From an uncultured Pseudomonadota bacterium (lineage in GTDB: Bacteria; Bdellovibrionota_B; Oligoflexia; Oligoflexales; CAIYRB01), in NCBI GenBank assembly GCA_903915625.1, contig CAIWTN010000099.1, positions 1-45,241 of the forward strand: DNA of 45,241 nt, read 5' to 3'. Positions 1 to 8,281 of the stretch are shown here, in pieces. A program made the position numbers and the translations under genes. Within the stretch, counting starts at the first letter, position 1. Every line of letters begins with the position of its first letter. The notes under the pieces were generated by a model, which saw nothing but the letters and a program-made list of their open reading frames with translations, ran no database searches and was not told where the DNA came from.

Positions 1-41
1 CCGATTTTCTTTAGCAAAATAAAAAATATAAGTTAAATCAT

Positions 42-2375
42 TTACTTGTGGCTGAAGTTGTAGACCCCGTCCCAATTAGGAATGGGAGATGTTTTCTCTT
101 GTTCGGCGATTCGGGCTAGGTACAAGTTGGCTGGTCCATCGTCAGGTCGGATGGTCAGCGCATTCATGAAATGCTTTTTGGCTACAGCCCAGGCCTGGTG
201 ACGATAGGCAGTACGCCCTGCTTCGAATTCGCCGATTAGAGTCTTGATGGCCATTGCGTTCGGTAGCATGTCGGGCCGCATGAGTTCGAATACTTTAACT
301 GGCTCCAACTTGCCTTTGACCCGTATATCATCAAGGTCGCGGACTAAGAAATTGTTGGCCGATAGCTGCTTCCTAGTGAACTCGCTAATCATGATCTTAA
401 TGCCGTATTCTTTGGTCAATCCCTCTAAGCGAGCTCCGAGATTCACTGCGTCGCCCATGACGGTGTAGCAGAATCGTTCATGCGAGCCCATGTTGCCGAC
501 CGACATCGCGCCTGTATTTAGTCCGATGCCAATATCAATGGTTGGCATGCCTTTATTTTTTAAATCAACCTTCAGTTTGTCGAGGGCGTAAAGCATCTGC
601 AGAGCCGAATTTGCTGCGATATCGGCGTGACCTTGCACAGGAAGTGGCGCCCCCCAAAATGCCATAACTGCGTCACCTATGTATTTATCTAGGACACCTC
701 CTGAGCGGAGAATGATGGATGTCATTGGGGTGAAATAGTCGTTCATCAATTCGCAAAGTTTTTCCGGCGTCAAGCTTTCTGAGATCGTAGTGAAACTACG
801 GACGTCAGAGAAAAAGACCGTTAGCTCTTTTTTCTCGCCACCGAGTTTTAGTGCGTCAGGATCGTTAAGCACTTTGCCAATCACGTCTGGGCTTAGATAG
901 AGGCCAAAAGCATTTTTCACCTTCTTCTTCTCGCGCTCTTCGGTCAGGTACTTATAGAGCGTAGTAGAGATGAAAAGACTGCTGATCTGGAGTACGGGCA
1001 TGCCCATGTACACCCATTCACCGCGATTGAACCAAAAATATTTATCGAAGTAGTAATAGCCGATCAAAGAGATCAGTACGCTTAGGCCAGAAATGGCGGC
1101 GCTGCCGAAAATCATTAGAGGAGTAAAGAGCAGAAAGATGCCAAGAATCAATAGGAACTCTGTTTTATAGATGGAGTCTGTACGACGCATGAATTGTTTA
1201 GAGATGATGTTGTCGGCCACGGCAGCATGTTGTTCGACCCCGTCAAATCCAGCTTCAAATGGATTTGCGCGAAGATCATTGATGCCAAGTGCGGTAGGCC
1301 CTAGCAAGAGGCTCATGCCTTTCAGGCGATGCTTTTGATCCTCGTCCAGCGTCATGTCGTAAATATCAGCTAGACTAAAGTGCTCAATCGACTGGCGCGG
1401 TCCCAGGTGATTGATTAACAATCGGCCGCGACCTTTCATATCAACTGGTATTTTTATCAAATCTGTATCGTCACTGGGATTGACCAGAGATATGTCCGAC
1501 ACCCCAAACTGATTGAAAAACACCACCGGTTCTCGGCCAAGTACTGCTGCAGCGAGCTTGAGGCTTAGGGACGGCATAAGGTGATTATCAATACTTCGAA
1601 CGAGCTGTGCCCATCTATAAATCCCGTCGGCGCTCAGCTCATTGTTAAAGAACGCAAAATGTTTCCCAGCCTCAGCAATTTCGGAGATATTCGGAACCAA
1701 TCCATAAGCGCGGATGTCTTGGTAGTCGTCTAACTCTAAGCCATCGGGCATGACAACGGCTTGAATTGCGGAATCCAACATGGCCGGAAGCCCTTTAAAG
1801 GGATCTTTTCCTAGCTGCGTAGCTTCGTGGCGCGACCCATAAAAGGCGTAACCTAGAATCACCTTGTCTGTTTGACCGAGTGCGGACCTTAGTGACTGAT
1901 CGCCTGGGCTTGATTGCATGATTTTGTTGATTTTACTAAGTTCGCTAGACGCCTGCGACCAGTTAGCCCCGTCCAAAGAGGATAGGCGTTTAACGTGGTC
2001 GGAAATGTCCTCGAGCAAGGCCCGCTCTGGTTCGCTCCAAACTAAGTCTAGCCCCACCCAATTGACCCCAAGCTTCTGCAAGTTTTCAAAGAGTCGGGCA
2101 TAGTGTTTTCTTGCGAAAGGCCAACGGCCAAGTTTTTGCAGGGATTTTTCATCAATGGCGAGAATCCCAATTTTGCCAGTGGGTTTTCTCGCGCCTCGGA
2201 GGCGAAATCGCCAATCAAGCAGGCGATTTTCAAGGACCGAGATCATGCTGGCGGTTGGCCTAGTATATTCGTCCCAAAGCAAGGCGGCGCAGCCAAGGGT
2301 TATCGAAGCACATATAGCCGCCAGGACAGCTCGTCCACGATGCTTTTTCAGCCATGTCCTCAGGATCTTGACCAT
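42..2375 (-). CDS. CHASE2-domain class III adenylate/guanylate cyclase
   Basis: This is a membrane-anchored sensor that would make a cyclic nucleotide (probably cAMP). The 777-residue product has an N-terminal membrane segment (about 15-35), a large extracytoplasmic CHASE2 sensor region (about 45-400), a cluster of membrane segments (about 405-475) and a cytoplasmic class III cyclase domain (about 515-700). Metal-binding aspartates are seen at D524 in FFSDVRSFT and D568 in YIGDAVMAFWG. The K564 position, plus N645 and R649 in GDAVNLGARLE, look catalytically intact. A TPR-like helical tail follows (about 715-760). The reading frame is open further upstream to 2540, but the ATG at 2375 is chosen because GGAGG lies 6 nt before it, a membrane segment follows directly, and the longer form would run into the divergent gene at 2500. 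The adenylate versus guanylate preference is inferred. The 41 bases beyond the stop are AT-rich and hold nothing I recognise. Confidence 0.92.
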   Translation of the reverse strand: MVKILRTWLKKHRGRAVLAAICASITLGCAALLWDEYTRPTASMISVLENRLLDWRFRLRGARKPTGKIGILAIDEKSLQKLGRWPFARKHYARLFENLQKLGVNWVGLDLVWSEPERALLEDISDHVKRLSSLDGANWSQASSELSKINKIMQSSPGDQSLRSALGQTDKVILGYAFYGSRHEATQLGKDPFKGLPAMLDSAIQAVVMPDGLELDDYQDIRAYGLVPNISEIAEAGKHFAFFNNELSADGIYRWAQLVRSIDNHLMPSLSLKLAAAVLGREPVVFFNQFGVSDISLVNPSDDTDLIKIPVDMKGRGRLLINHLGPRQSIEHFSLADIYDMTLDEDQKHRLKGMSLLLGPTALGINDLRANPFEAGFDGVEQHAAVADNIISKQFMRRTDSIYKTEFLLILGIFLLFTPLMIFGSAAISGLSVLISLIGYYYFDKYFWFNRGEWVYMGMPVLQISSLFISTTLYKYLTEEREKKKVKNAFGLYLSPDVIGKVLNDPDALKLGGEKKELTVFFSDVRSFTTISESLTPEKLCELMNDYFTPMTSIILRSGGVLDKYIGDAVMAFWGAPLPVQGHADIAANSALQMLYALDKLKVDLKNKGMPTIDIGIGLNTGAMSVGNMGSHERFCYTVMGDAVNLGARLEGLTKEYGIKIMISEFTRKQLSANNFLVRDLDDIRVKGKLEPVKVFELMRPDMLPNAMAIKTLIGEFEAGRTAYRHQAWAVAKKHFMNALTIRPDDGPANLYLARIAEQEKTSPIPNWDGVYNFSHK

Positions 2376-2499
2376 AAACTGCCTCCAGCAGTCGGACCGC
2401 AGGGTTACATGGGGAGTACCCCCACAGCTGATCGGTTGCACGACTGGGTAACCTGAGTTAAAAATAAAGAGGCTAAGCAGCAATCTTGATGAGGGGTGC

Positions 2500-3174
2500 A
2501 TGCGAGAGACAACTTCGCAGAGTTCACTCGATTCTGGCAAAAATCCTCAAAGCAATCACGACAGCCAGCAGGACCAGGGGCTTGCGTCTTCCGCTGCTGA
2601 TGATGGGATGCCAATCGAGGACTACGCCGAAAAGTTCCTTCTCAGTGAAACTGAGATCTGGCGGCTTATTCGCCATGGTGAGCTTCTAGGGCGCACGCAT
2701 CAGGGGCGTCTACTGATTTACCCTCCTTCGAGTATCGAGGCGACCCTGGCCGACTTGCCACCCTTGCCAGGCCAAGAGGCCCCAATGCCAACTCGTATTG
2801 GTGCAACGCATGAGCGTTCGGGCGCCGATTTTCTAGGCTTATCTGGCGAGCGCAGTAGCACTCCAGAGTTGGCGCTGCTACTGGATCACCTCAGCCTTGC
2901 GAAAGAAGAAAACCGCGAAATCCTGCGTCTTACCGACCAGTCGATGAAACGCGTCTGTGAAATGTCCGATGCTTTGATTCAGATGAAGGACGCGGTCATT
3001 GTGTCGAAGGACACTGAGTTACTTGCTGTGCGCCAGCAGCGCGATACTGAGGTTGCTAGCTTGGAGGCAAAGCTTGCCGCCAGCGAAATGGAGATCCGTA
3101 GACTGAGGCAGCAGAGTGAGGATCTAGAGATGCTAGCTCGCACTATGGCCCAGCAGGCCTCGCACCATGAGTGA
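2500..3174 (+). CDS. HTH (excisionase/MerR-like) plus coiled-coil protein
   Basis: Unnamed 224-residue protein. Residues about 37-85 (MPIEDYAEKFLLSETEIWRL, then a short wing ending GRLLIY) resemble the HTH_17/excisionase type of winged helix, where a target-recognition helix is followed by a glycine-containing wing. A Pro-rich linker follows. Residues about 125-220 are heptad-rich, Glu/Arg/Gln-rich and almost certainly coiled coil. There is no signal peptide, so it should be cytoplasmic. The ATG at 2500 has GAGGGG just upstream; an internal ATG at 2608 is a possible alternative start that would begin right at the HTH. The stop overlaps the next ORF by 8 bp, which indicates translational coupling to an outer-membrane protein gene. 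A DNA-binding role is inferred from the fold pattern; a polar or septal scaffold is also possible. Confidence 0.8.
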   Translation: MRETTSQSSLDSGKNPQSNHDSQQDQGLASSAADDGMPIEDYAEKFLLSETEIWRLIRHGELLGRTHQGRLLIYPPSSIEATLADLPPLPGQEAPMPTRIGATHERSGADFLGLSGERSSTPELALLLDHLSLAKEENREILRLTDQSMKRVCEMSDALIQMKDAVIVSKDTELLAVRQQRDTEVASLEAKLAASEMEIRRLRQQSEDLEMLARTMAQQASHHE

Positions 3175-4402
3175 CAACCAAGCCCCTAACTTTCGTGGCT
3201 TGTTGGTCGCGGTCTTATTACTGTTGCCTGTCATGGCAAAGGCGGAGGAGATCCCTGGGGGGGCCTTCGGAGCTGTGAGGCCTCTTGGCATGGGCGGCGC
3301 ATTTACCGCTGTGGCTAATGATGAAAGCTCTATCTGGACCAATCCTGCTGGAATTGGGCGTTCGCGCAAGGCCCGGACACGTGGCGTCTTAAATGTGACT
3401 AAGCTGCCCAATCTCATAGTCGGGGCTAACTCCAATACTCAGCAGTTTTATGAGGCTTTTAGTAGCTCTCAGGACAAGAGTATCGCGAGTGTTTTAAGTA
3501 CTGCCAAGAATATTGCCGATAAACCGCTTTGGGCGCGGGCCTCTATGTTTCCCGTAACGCTCTTTGATTTTGGTCGCGATGCCCCGGCTGCTTTCGGTGT
3601 TTATACTAACACCGTGGTCTCGGCGTTAATCGAGTCAGATACACCGACAGTAGCTAGCGTTAATGCGATTTCAGACATTGGGGCTGTTCTTACGTTTGGT
3701 TGGACGGATCCGTCCAACCGTCTAAATGCAGCATTTCAAGTGCGCCCTATCGCTCGCTATGCCTACGAGAACCGAATTCCATCAGCTAATCTGGTGGATA
3801 AGACCGCGATGAGCGCTTATCTCCGGAAGGATTCAAATAAATCAGAGGGCATAGGACTAGATGCCGGTTTCCTGTACACGATTGCGGACTTCTGGTTCCC
3901 GACAATTGGTGTTGCGGTCATGAATTTGCCTACCGGATGTAAAAAAGATTATCTAAATCCTTATAGTCAAACCCGCCAAAACGTATGTGGAAACAAATTC
4001 CAAGGAAGTTTTGGTAACGAGGATGCGCTTTCCGTGGTGGATCCGACAGATGTGCGGGTTGGCCTTTCGATCACGCCGCGCATCACACATTCGGTCAATT
4101 TGCGTTTTGCCTTGGATGCACATAATTTGCCTCTCGGTTATGGGAGTGCTTCCTACGGATTAAAAAATATTCCCTTTAGCGCGCTCATTCACGGTGGGCT
4201 TGAGCTATTTGTTGGCAATCCTCTGATTCTGCCAGAGTATGCTGTGCGCGTGGGGGTGAACCAAGGCTTTGTGACCTCAGGTTTCAACTTTAATTTTGGT
4301 CTGTTAGACGTTGACTTCGCGACTTATGGTGTCGATGTCTCCTCGACATCTAAGGCTATTGAGGATAGGCGGTTTTTAGCGTCCCTATCGTTGAACTTCT
4401 AG
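3167..4402 (+). CDS. Outer-membrane beta-barrel, PorV/FadL (OMPP1)-like
   Basis: 411 residues with an N-terminal signal peptide (hydrophobic run ending at MAKA, about residue 27). The mature start PLGMGGAFTAVANDESSIW then TNPAGI is the hallmark N-terminal signature of the PorV/UPF0164/TraF-like branch of the FadL-OMPP1 superfamily. Alternating strands continue to the C-terminus, which ends ASLSLNF with the terminal aromatic residue expected for Bam-dependent insertion. It starts inside the stop region of the upstream coiled-coil gene and is followed 54 bp later by a secreted helical-repeat protein, so the three genes are probably one operon. Family members act in hydrophobic-compound uptake or as type IX shuttle proteins. 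Which role applies here cannot be told. Confidence 0.82.
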   Translation: MSDNQAPNFRGLLVAVLLLLPVMAKAEEIPGGAFGAVRPLGMGGAFTAVANDESSIWTNPAGIGRSRKARTRGVLNVTKLPNLIVGANSNTQQFYEAFSSSQDKSIASVLSTAKNIADKPLWARASMFPVTLFDFGRDAPAAFGVYTNTVVSALIESDTPTVASVNAISDIGAVLTFGWTDPSNRLNAAFQVRPIARYAYENRIPSANLVDKTAMSAYLRKDSNKSEGIGLDAGFLYTIADFWFPTIGVAVMNLPTGCKKDYLNPYSQTRQNVCGNKFQGSFGNEDALSVVDPTDVRVGLSITPRITHSVNLRFALDAHNLPLGYGSASYGLKNIPFSALIHGGLELFVGNPLILPEYAVRVGVNQGFVTSGFNFNFGLLDVDFATYGVDVSSTSKAIEDRRFLASLSLNF

Positions 4403-4456
4403 TCTCTGATCCGGCCCATGATATGATGAGACATGATGTTGCACATGAGGTGAGGC

Positions 4457-5647
4457 ATGGTGAAGGTTGCTGCGCGCGACAACTCCAGTGGACGGCGAGC
4501 TATTGCTGGTCGCGTTGTGATCACTGGTATTTTATTGATCAGTTGGGCGTGTGCCGCCCAGCGTTCTCATGATGAAAAGCTAGATGATTTGGCTATCGGA
4601 GCTCCTAAGGCTGGCAGTAAATCATCGCCCACGCTCACCCCTCAGGAAACGAAGCCAGCTGCAACTTTGGCTGTGCCATCGACCCAATTGCCGAACACTG
4701 ATGATCAGCTTGCGTTTGTTAGGCGTAACTCTGGCACAGGCACGCCGTTTACGGATGCAGATCGTCAACTCGTCAATCAATTGCCGATGAATCCCGTGCC
4801 GGGCTCAGTCACCGAGGCCGCAGTTGTGCTTGGCATGACGAAGATCGTTCTGCACCCCAGGCACCAGAATCAGGTCACGTTTCAAGAGTCAGATATCGAA
4901 AAAGGACCAGCAACTACCGAGCCTAAGAGCCTTACTCCGCAAATCTCACTGGAGGGGCTTTGTAGCGAGCGCGGTGTGATGTTGGCTGCAGCGATCAGGG
5001 AGAACCCTCTGCTAGGCTCGATGCCTGTTGCACAACAAATTATCTCGGCGCTTAATGCGGGCCCTCATAGTCCAGAATTTGAAGCCGAGATTACCGCGGC
5101 TTTACGGCAGCATATGGTGGGTTGGCAGCAGCTGTCAGTCGTGCTGCCGGCGCCGGCGGTATCGACGCCGAGTGACATAGCCGGACCACCCGGATCGGCC
5201 CAGGTATCGGGCCCTCCAGCTACGGGAGCCATTCCAGGCGCCGCTAGTGGAGTCGGAGTGGTGCCAGTGTTAGGTACTGTGCCGCAAGTGTTAAACTCAA
5301 ATGATAATGCTCTAGCAGAGGCTCAGGCTATGGCTGATCGCGGGGATTTCCGGGCTGCCGTTCAGCGTGCGGGCGGAATCCCAAGCAGCAGCGGGGTACA
5401 CGCGAAGGCCCAGGACAAGATTAAAGAGTTCAGCAATCTGGGTGTACAGGACCTGCGCCGTAAAGCTGCAGCAGCGTTTCAGACCGCTATGCCAATTAGC
5501 GATCCAAAGACCCGAGCTGAATATCTGAAACAGGCAAAAGCGTTTCTTGAGGATGCTATCAAAAATTTCCCTGACGCATCGCAGCTCCCGACTGTTCGGG
5601 AGAATCTGCGCGTGATCTCTCGGGATTTAGAGAAGCTGACAGGCTGA
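4457..5647 (+). CDS. Exported protein with C-terminal TPR-like helices
   Basis: Unrecognised 396-residue protein. It begins with a positively charged stretch and a hydrophobic segment ending near ISWACA, so it is exported. The cysteine could be lipidated, but the preceding residues are a poor lipobox. A long low-complexity Pro/Ser/Thr/Gly-rich middle (about 40-290) suggests a periplasm-spanning linker. The C-terminal 110 residues (from NALAEAQAMADRGDFRAAVQ) are helical and resemble TPR or tol-pal system repeats. The start is supported by an AGGTGAGG ribosome-binding site directly upstream. Its position after a PorV/FadL-like barrel gene suggests an envelope function, perhaps an accessory partner of that barrel. 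It ends 5 bp before a convergent gene. Confidence 0.75.
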   Translation: MVKVAARDNSSGRRAIAGRVVITGILLISWACAAQRSHDEKLDDLAIGAPKAGSKSSPTLTPQETKPAATLAVPSTQLPNTDDQLAFVRRNSGTGTPFTDADRQLVNQLPMNPVPGSVTEAAVVLGMTKIVLHPRHQNQVTFQESDIEKGPATTEPKSLTPQISLEGLCSERGVMLAAAIRENPLLGSMPVAQQIISALNAGPHSPEFEAEITAALRQHMVGWQQLSVVLPAPAVSTPSDIAGPPGSAQVSGPPATGAIPGAASGVGVVPVLGTVPQVLNSNDNALAEAQAMADRGDFRAAVQRAGGIPSSSGVHAKAQDKIKEFSNLGVQDLRRKAAAAFQTAMPISDPKTRAEYLKQAKAFLEDAIKNFPDASQLPTVRENLRVISRDLEKLTG

Positions 5648-5652
5648 GCTAG

Positions 5653-6123
5653 TTACTCGACCGCCTCAGCATCGGCTCCGTCTGCTTCAGGCGTTACGCC
5701 GTTGCGGGCGCGGCTGGTTGCGATTGCTATGCCAAACTCCAGGCCATCGAGGGACACCTTGGTGGTACCAGGGTGCTTTTCTTCGAGGTAGGACACCGCC
5801 TCTTCTGGGGTGATGAAGATCGGCCAGCGGCGCATGAAGTCGTAAGCTTCGAGTATCTTGCGTGGCTTCTCCATGACGCCAGCAAATAGGAAGGGGATTC
5901 GCATGCGTTTTGACAGCTGCATCACCTCTTCTAAAAACGCCGGGCAGATTTCCTTCTCGTCCTGGAGATCGAGAAGGACATAGCGAACCTCGGTGTTCAT
6001 TAGCCAGTTATGGATTGCCACCGCAAATTCACCGCAGTTGCCGCATACAGTTTTACTGGAGCCGCAGGAGCTATTGAGGTTGAAAACAACGGCGCCGCCG
6101 AGGTTTTCTGGAACGAGATCCAT
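5653..6123 (-). CDS. STAS-like domain protein with N-terminal cysteines
   Basis: 156 residues. The core (about 30-118) follows the beta-alpha pattern of STAS/anti-sigma-factor-antagonist domains: RYVLLDLQD, a helix, then RIPFLFAGV, and a final IFITPEEAVSYLEEK similar to the last strand-helix of the fold. The usual Asp-Ser of the phosphorylated loop is replaced by Cys60-Pro61, so classical kinase control of an anti-anti-sigma factor is unlikely. Cysteines at 20, 27 and 30 (CGNC) could bind metal or be redox active. The C-terminal 25 residues are acidic and probably disordered. The ATG is the only plausible start before an in-frame stop 17 codons upstream, and GAAGG sits 7 nt before it. The assignment to STAS is by pattern only. 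Confidence 0.75.
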   Translation of the reverse strand: MDLVPENLGGAVVFNLNSSCGSSKTVCGNCGEFAVAIHNWLMNTEVRYVLLDLQDEKEICPAFLEEVMQLSKRMRIPFLFAGVMEKPRKILEAYDFMRRWPIFITPEEAVSYLEEKHPGTTKVSLDGLEFGIAIATSRARNGVTPEADGADAEAVE

Positions 6124-6222
6124 GGGTTCGCCTTCAACGAGGGGGAAATTACTGGTCCAGGCACTACCTGGCCATCAAACTTCTTCCGATATCTGACCAT
6201 TATTAAACCTGGCCGCCTAGCG

Positions 6223-6729
6223 TCAACCAATTTTCGGTCTTAGACGATCAAAACTGCAGTTCTCATCCACCCAGCGGTGGACCAAGGCTCTTTTTACATT
6301 TTTAAGTTGGTATTCCTTGAACGTTTCCTTGACCTTAGGCAAAAGCTCAGCCATCAGGCTTCGGGCCGCTGATTCGGTGGCCGCTCGGTACTTTGATGGC
6401 TTCATGGCCATGGGCACTAAGGCTTCGCCGATAATTGATAGCAATCGGGCATCTTGGTCTGGTGATAGCACGAACTGAGTGACGAGATCGTGAGCAGACA
6501 TTTGCGTCTGGAGTTGGATCCTCAATTGCCATTCTATACGCCGGGTGTCACCGGGGTCTGGGATCTGACTTACCTCTACGGATAGATTCCAAAGCCAGCC
6601 GTCACCGTCATAAGCACTCTCATATTGATTTTCACTAAGCCACCTATCAGCATCCCGCAGCGCAGCTGCTTGTGAAGAAATCACGAGGCTACTGACGAAT
6701 TTATCTTTGTCGGCGCTATACATGGGCAT
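6223..6729 (-). CDS. Conserved-looking protein of unknown function
   Basis: 168 residues that I do not recognise. There is no signal peptide or membrane segment, so it is probably cytoplasmic. The first half (DRWLSENQYESAYDGDGWLW then an alternating hydrophobic stretch) looks like an alpha-beta sandwich; the second half is helical with a basic C-terminus. The start is supported by AAAGGCG 8 nt upstream of the ATG. It precedes the STAS-like gene by 99 bp in the same orientation and may be cotranscribed with it. Its start codon lies only 33 bp from the divergent LptE-like start, so the two genes share or interleave their promoters. Confidence 0.75.
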   Translation of the reverse strand: MPMYSADKDKFVSSLVISSQAAALRDADRWLSENQYESAYDGDGWLWNLSVEVSQIPDPGDTRRIEWQLRIQLQTQMSAHDLVTQFVLSPDQDARLLSIIGEALVPMAMKPSKYRAATESAARSLMAELLPKVKETFKEYQLKNVKRALVHRWVDENCSFDRLRPKIG

Positions 6730-6762
6730 AAACTACGCCTTTGACGACAGAGGATTTGAAAT

Positions 6763-7464
6763 GTGGGTGAACGTCTCTTGAGTGTATTCAGTCGCCGCAA
6801 AAAAGCGAACATCTATTGTCAACTGCTCAGAAGACTTGCGGTAATTGCAGTATTTTTAGAGTTGGTCAATAGTTGCGCCTACCGTTTCACCAACCAGCAT
6901 TTGCGGCCGCCCGCTGGAGTGCATTCGGTGGCTGTAGAAGCGGTCTTTGACACTAGTCGGGAAGTGTTGCCTCACGAGATGCTTTGGCAAAGCTTGCAGC
7001 GGGCCTTCGCTGCCGATGGTCATTGGCATTTAGTAGGTCAGAGTCAGGCTGATGCACTGATAAGAGCCCACATCAAAGAAGCGAGCGTAGCTGCAGTAGG
7101 CAGCAATTTAGATAACGATCTAAATAGTCAGGGTGTTGTCAAAATCAAAGATCCTGAGCCTTTCAGCGGCGGCCCCCCACCGCTGCCTAGTGACTTTCGG
7201 CAGTTGACTCAGGCGGGTAAATTTCGTGATCAGGGCAGTTTGACTACCGTCGTTGAAATAGAGGCGTGGAATTTGAATACCAGGCAACTGATTAGTCGCA
7301 GGGTATATCCAGTGACGACGGGATTTCGAGCCCTACACGCAGCGAGCGGCATCACGACTACCTTCAATGACCACTTGCGATATGAAGAGGCCAGCCGGGA
7401 AGCCTTCAAACATATGTCGGAAAACATAGCTAAAGACTTCGTTAACGGAATCTTTGTTCGCTGA
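6763..7464 (+). CDS. lptE: LptE-like LPS-assembly lipoprotein
   Basis: LptE plugs the LptD barrel in the outer membrane and helps place LPS on the cell surface. The 233-residue product has a basic N-terminus, a hydrophobic segment and a lipidation cysteine at about residue 38 (LVNSCAYRF, matching the family's SCGYRF start). It is followed by the typical LPPGI..IAI strand equivalent (LRPPAGVHSVAVEAVFD) and the helix LPHEMLWQSLQRAFAADGHW. The C-terminal half, with its two-strand/helix pattern, also fits. The start is GTG, with GAGGA 8 nt upstream; an ATG two bases earlier is out of frame. Context supports the call: lptD lies nearby on the opposite strand, separated only by speD. Sequence divergence leaves some doubt. 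Confidence 0.78.
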   Translation: MGERLLSVFSRRKKANIYCQLLRRLAVIAVFLELVNSCAYRFTNQHLRPPAGVHSVAVEAVFDTSREVLPHEMLWQSLQRAFAADGHWHLVGQSQADALIRAHIKEASVAAVGSNLDNDLNSQGVVKIKDPEPFSGGPPPLPSDFRQLTQAGKFRDQGSLTTVVEIEAWNLNTRQLISRRVYPVTTGFRALHAASGITTTFNDHLRYEEASREAFKHMSENIAKDFVNGIFVR

Positions 7465-7487
7465 TCAAAATTGTCGACGAGATATCT

Positions 7488-8267
7488 CTACTCTGGCCAC
7501 ATGTGTAGGACACCGCGCATTTCGCGGTTTACAGCGTTCATGTATTCACGAATAGCCGGTGCTTCAGGGTCGATAGGATCGCGGAAATAGCTTGGTGTAT
7601 TCTGGCGCACGCGTAGCATTTTGGTCTGCCAGATATTGTCTGATTGTAAGGCTAAGTCCACGCAGTAGTAATCCCGCAAGGTCTTATCTTCGATATAGTT
7701 TTGAATACTTTTAAGCTGATGGTCCATATAGATACGTTTGCCGGCAAGATCTCGGGTAAAACCTCGGACCGAGTAATCGATAACGACCACGTCGGCATCA
7801 AACCGCTGGAACATATAATTTAAGGCTTTTAGTGGTGAGATCTCTCCACAAGTCGAGATATCAATGTCAATCCGAAACGAACAAATTGTGCCTCCGCCGT
7901 GAAAGTCGGGATAGGTATGGGCACAAATATGACTCTTGTCGAGGTGTAGCGATGCTCCCTGCCATTGGCCTTGAGGAAGTAGTCCGCCACCTTTGGTGTC
8001 GCTCATAAGTACCATGGAGCTTGCGCCCCAAGGTTCGTAGTTCTGATCTGAGATTGCTAGCACCTGGGCCTCGATGATGGCGCAGATACCAGTCAGGATA
8101 CTGGTTATTTTTTTGGCGTTAAAGCGTTCGGTAATATACGCAATATAGGACTGTCGCTCTGATTCATTTCTGGCGACACAAAAGTCATAAAGATTGAAGC
8201 TCAGCGCTTTTGTGAGGTTGTTGAAGCCGGCCAGTTTCAGCGGCTCATGAGGTGCAATGCGCTGCAT
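7488..8267 (-). CDS. speD: S-adenosylmethionine decarboxylase proenzyme, E. coli class
   Basis: SpeD decarboxylates S-adenosylmethionine to give the aminopropyl donor for spermidine synthesis, using a pyruvoyl group made by self-cleavage. The 259-residue length matches the E. coli class 1A enzyme (264). The cleavage site LDKSHICAHTYP places Lys111-Ser112, exactly the E. coli pyruvoyl Ser position. ISTCGEISPLKALNY contains Cys140, again at the E. coli position. IDYSVRGFTRD and IDHEI-like MDHQLKSIQNY are also conserved. AAAGGAT lies 8 nt before the ATG. It is the last gene of the run accD-folC-lptD-speD, 14 bp after lptD. No spermidine synthase gene is in the window. Confidence 0.97.
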   Translation of the reverse strand: MQRIAPHEPLKLAGFNNLTKALSFNLYDFCVARNESERQSYIAYITERFNAKKITSILTGICAIIEAQVLAISDQNYEPWGASSMVLMSDTKGGGLLPQGQWQGASLHLDKSHICAHTYPDFHGGGTICSFRIDIDISTCGEISPLKALNYMFQRFDADVVVIDYSVRGFTRDLAGKRIYMDHQLKSIQNYIEDKTLRDYYCVDLALQSDNIWQTKMLRVRQNTPSYFRDPIDPEAPAIREYMNAVNREMRGVLHMWPE

Positions 8268-8281
8268 GCAGAATCCTTTGC

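Noticed and set aside
2376-2540. N-terminal extension of the CHASE2 cyclase
   Set aside because: The extension is not like a signal or domain, would overlap the divergent gene and lacks the good GGAGG found before the ATG at 2375.
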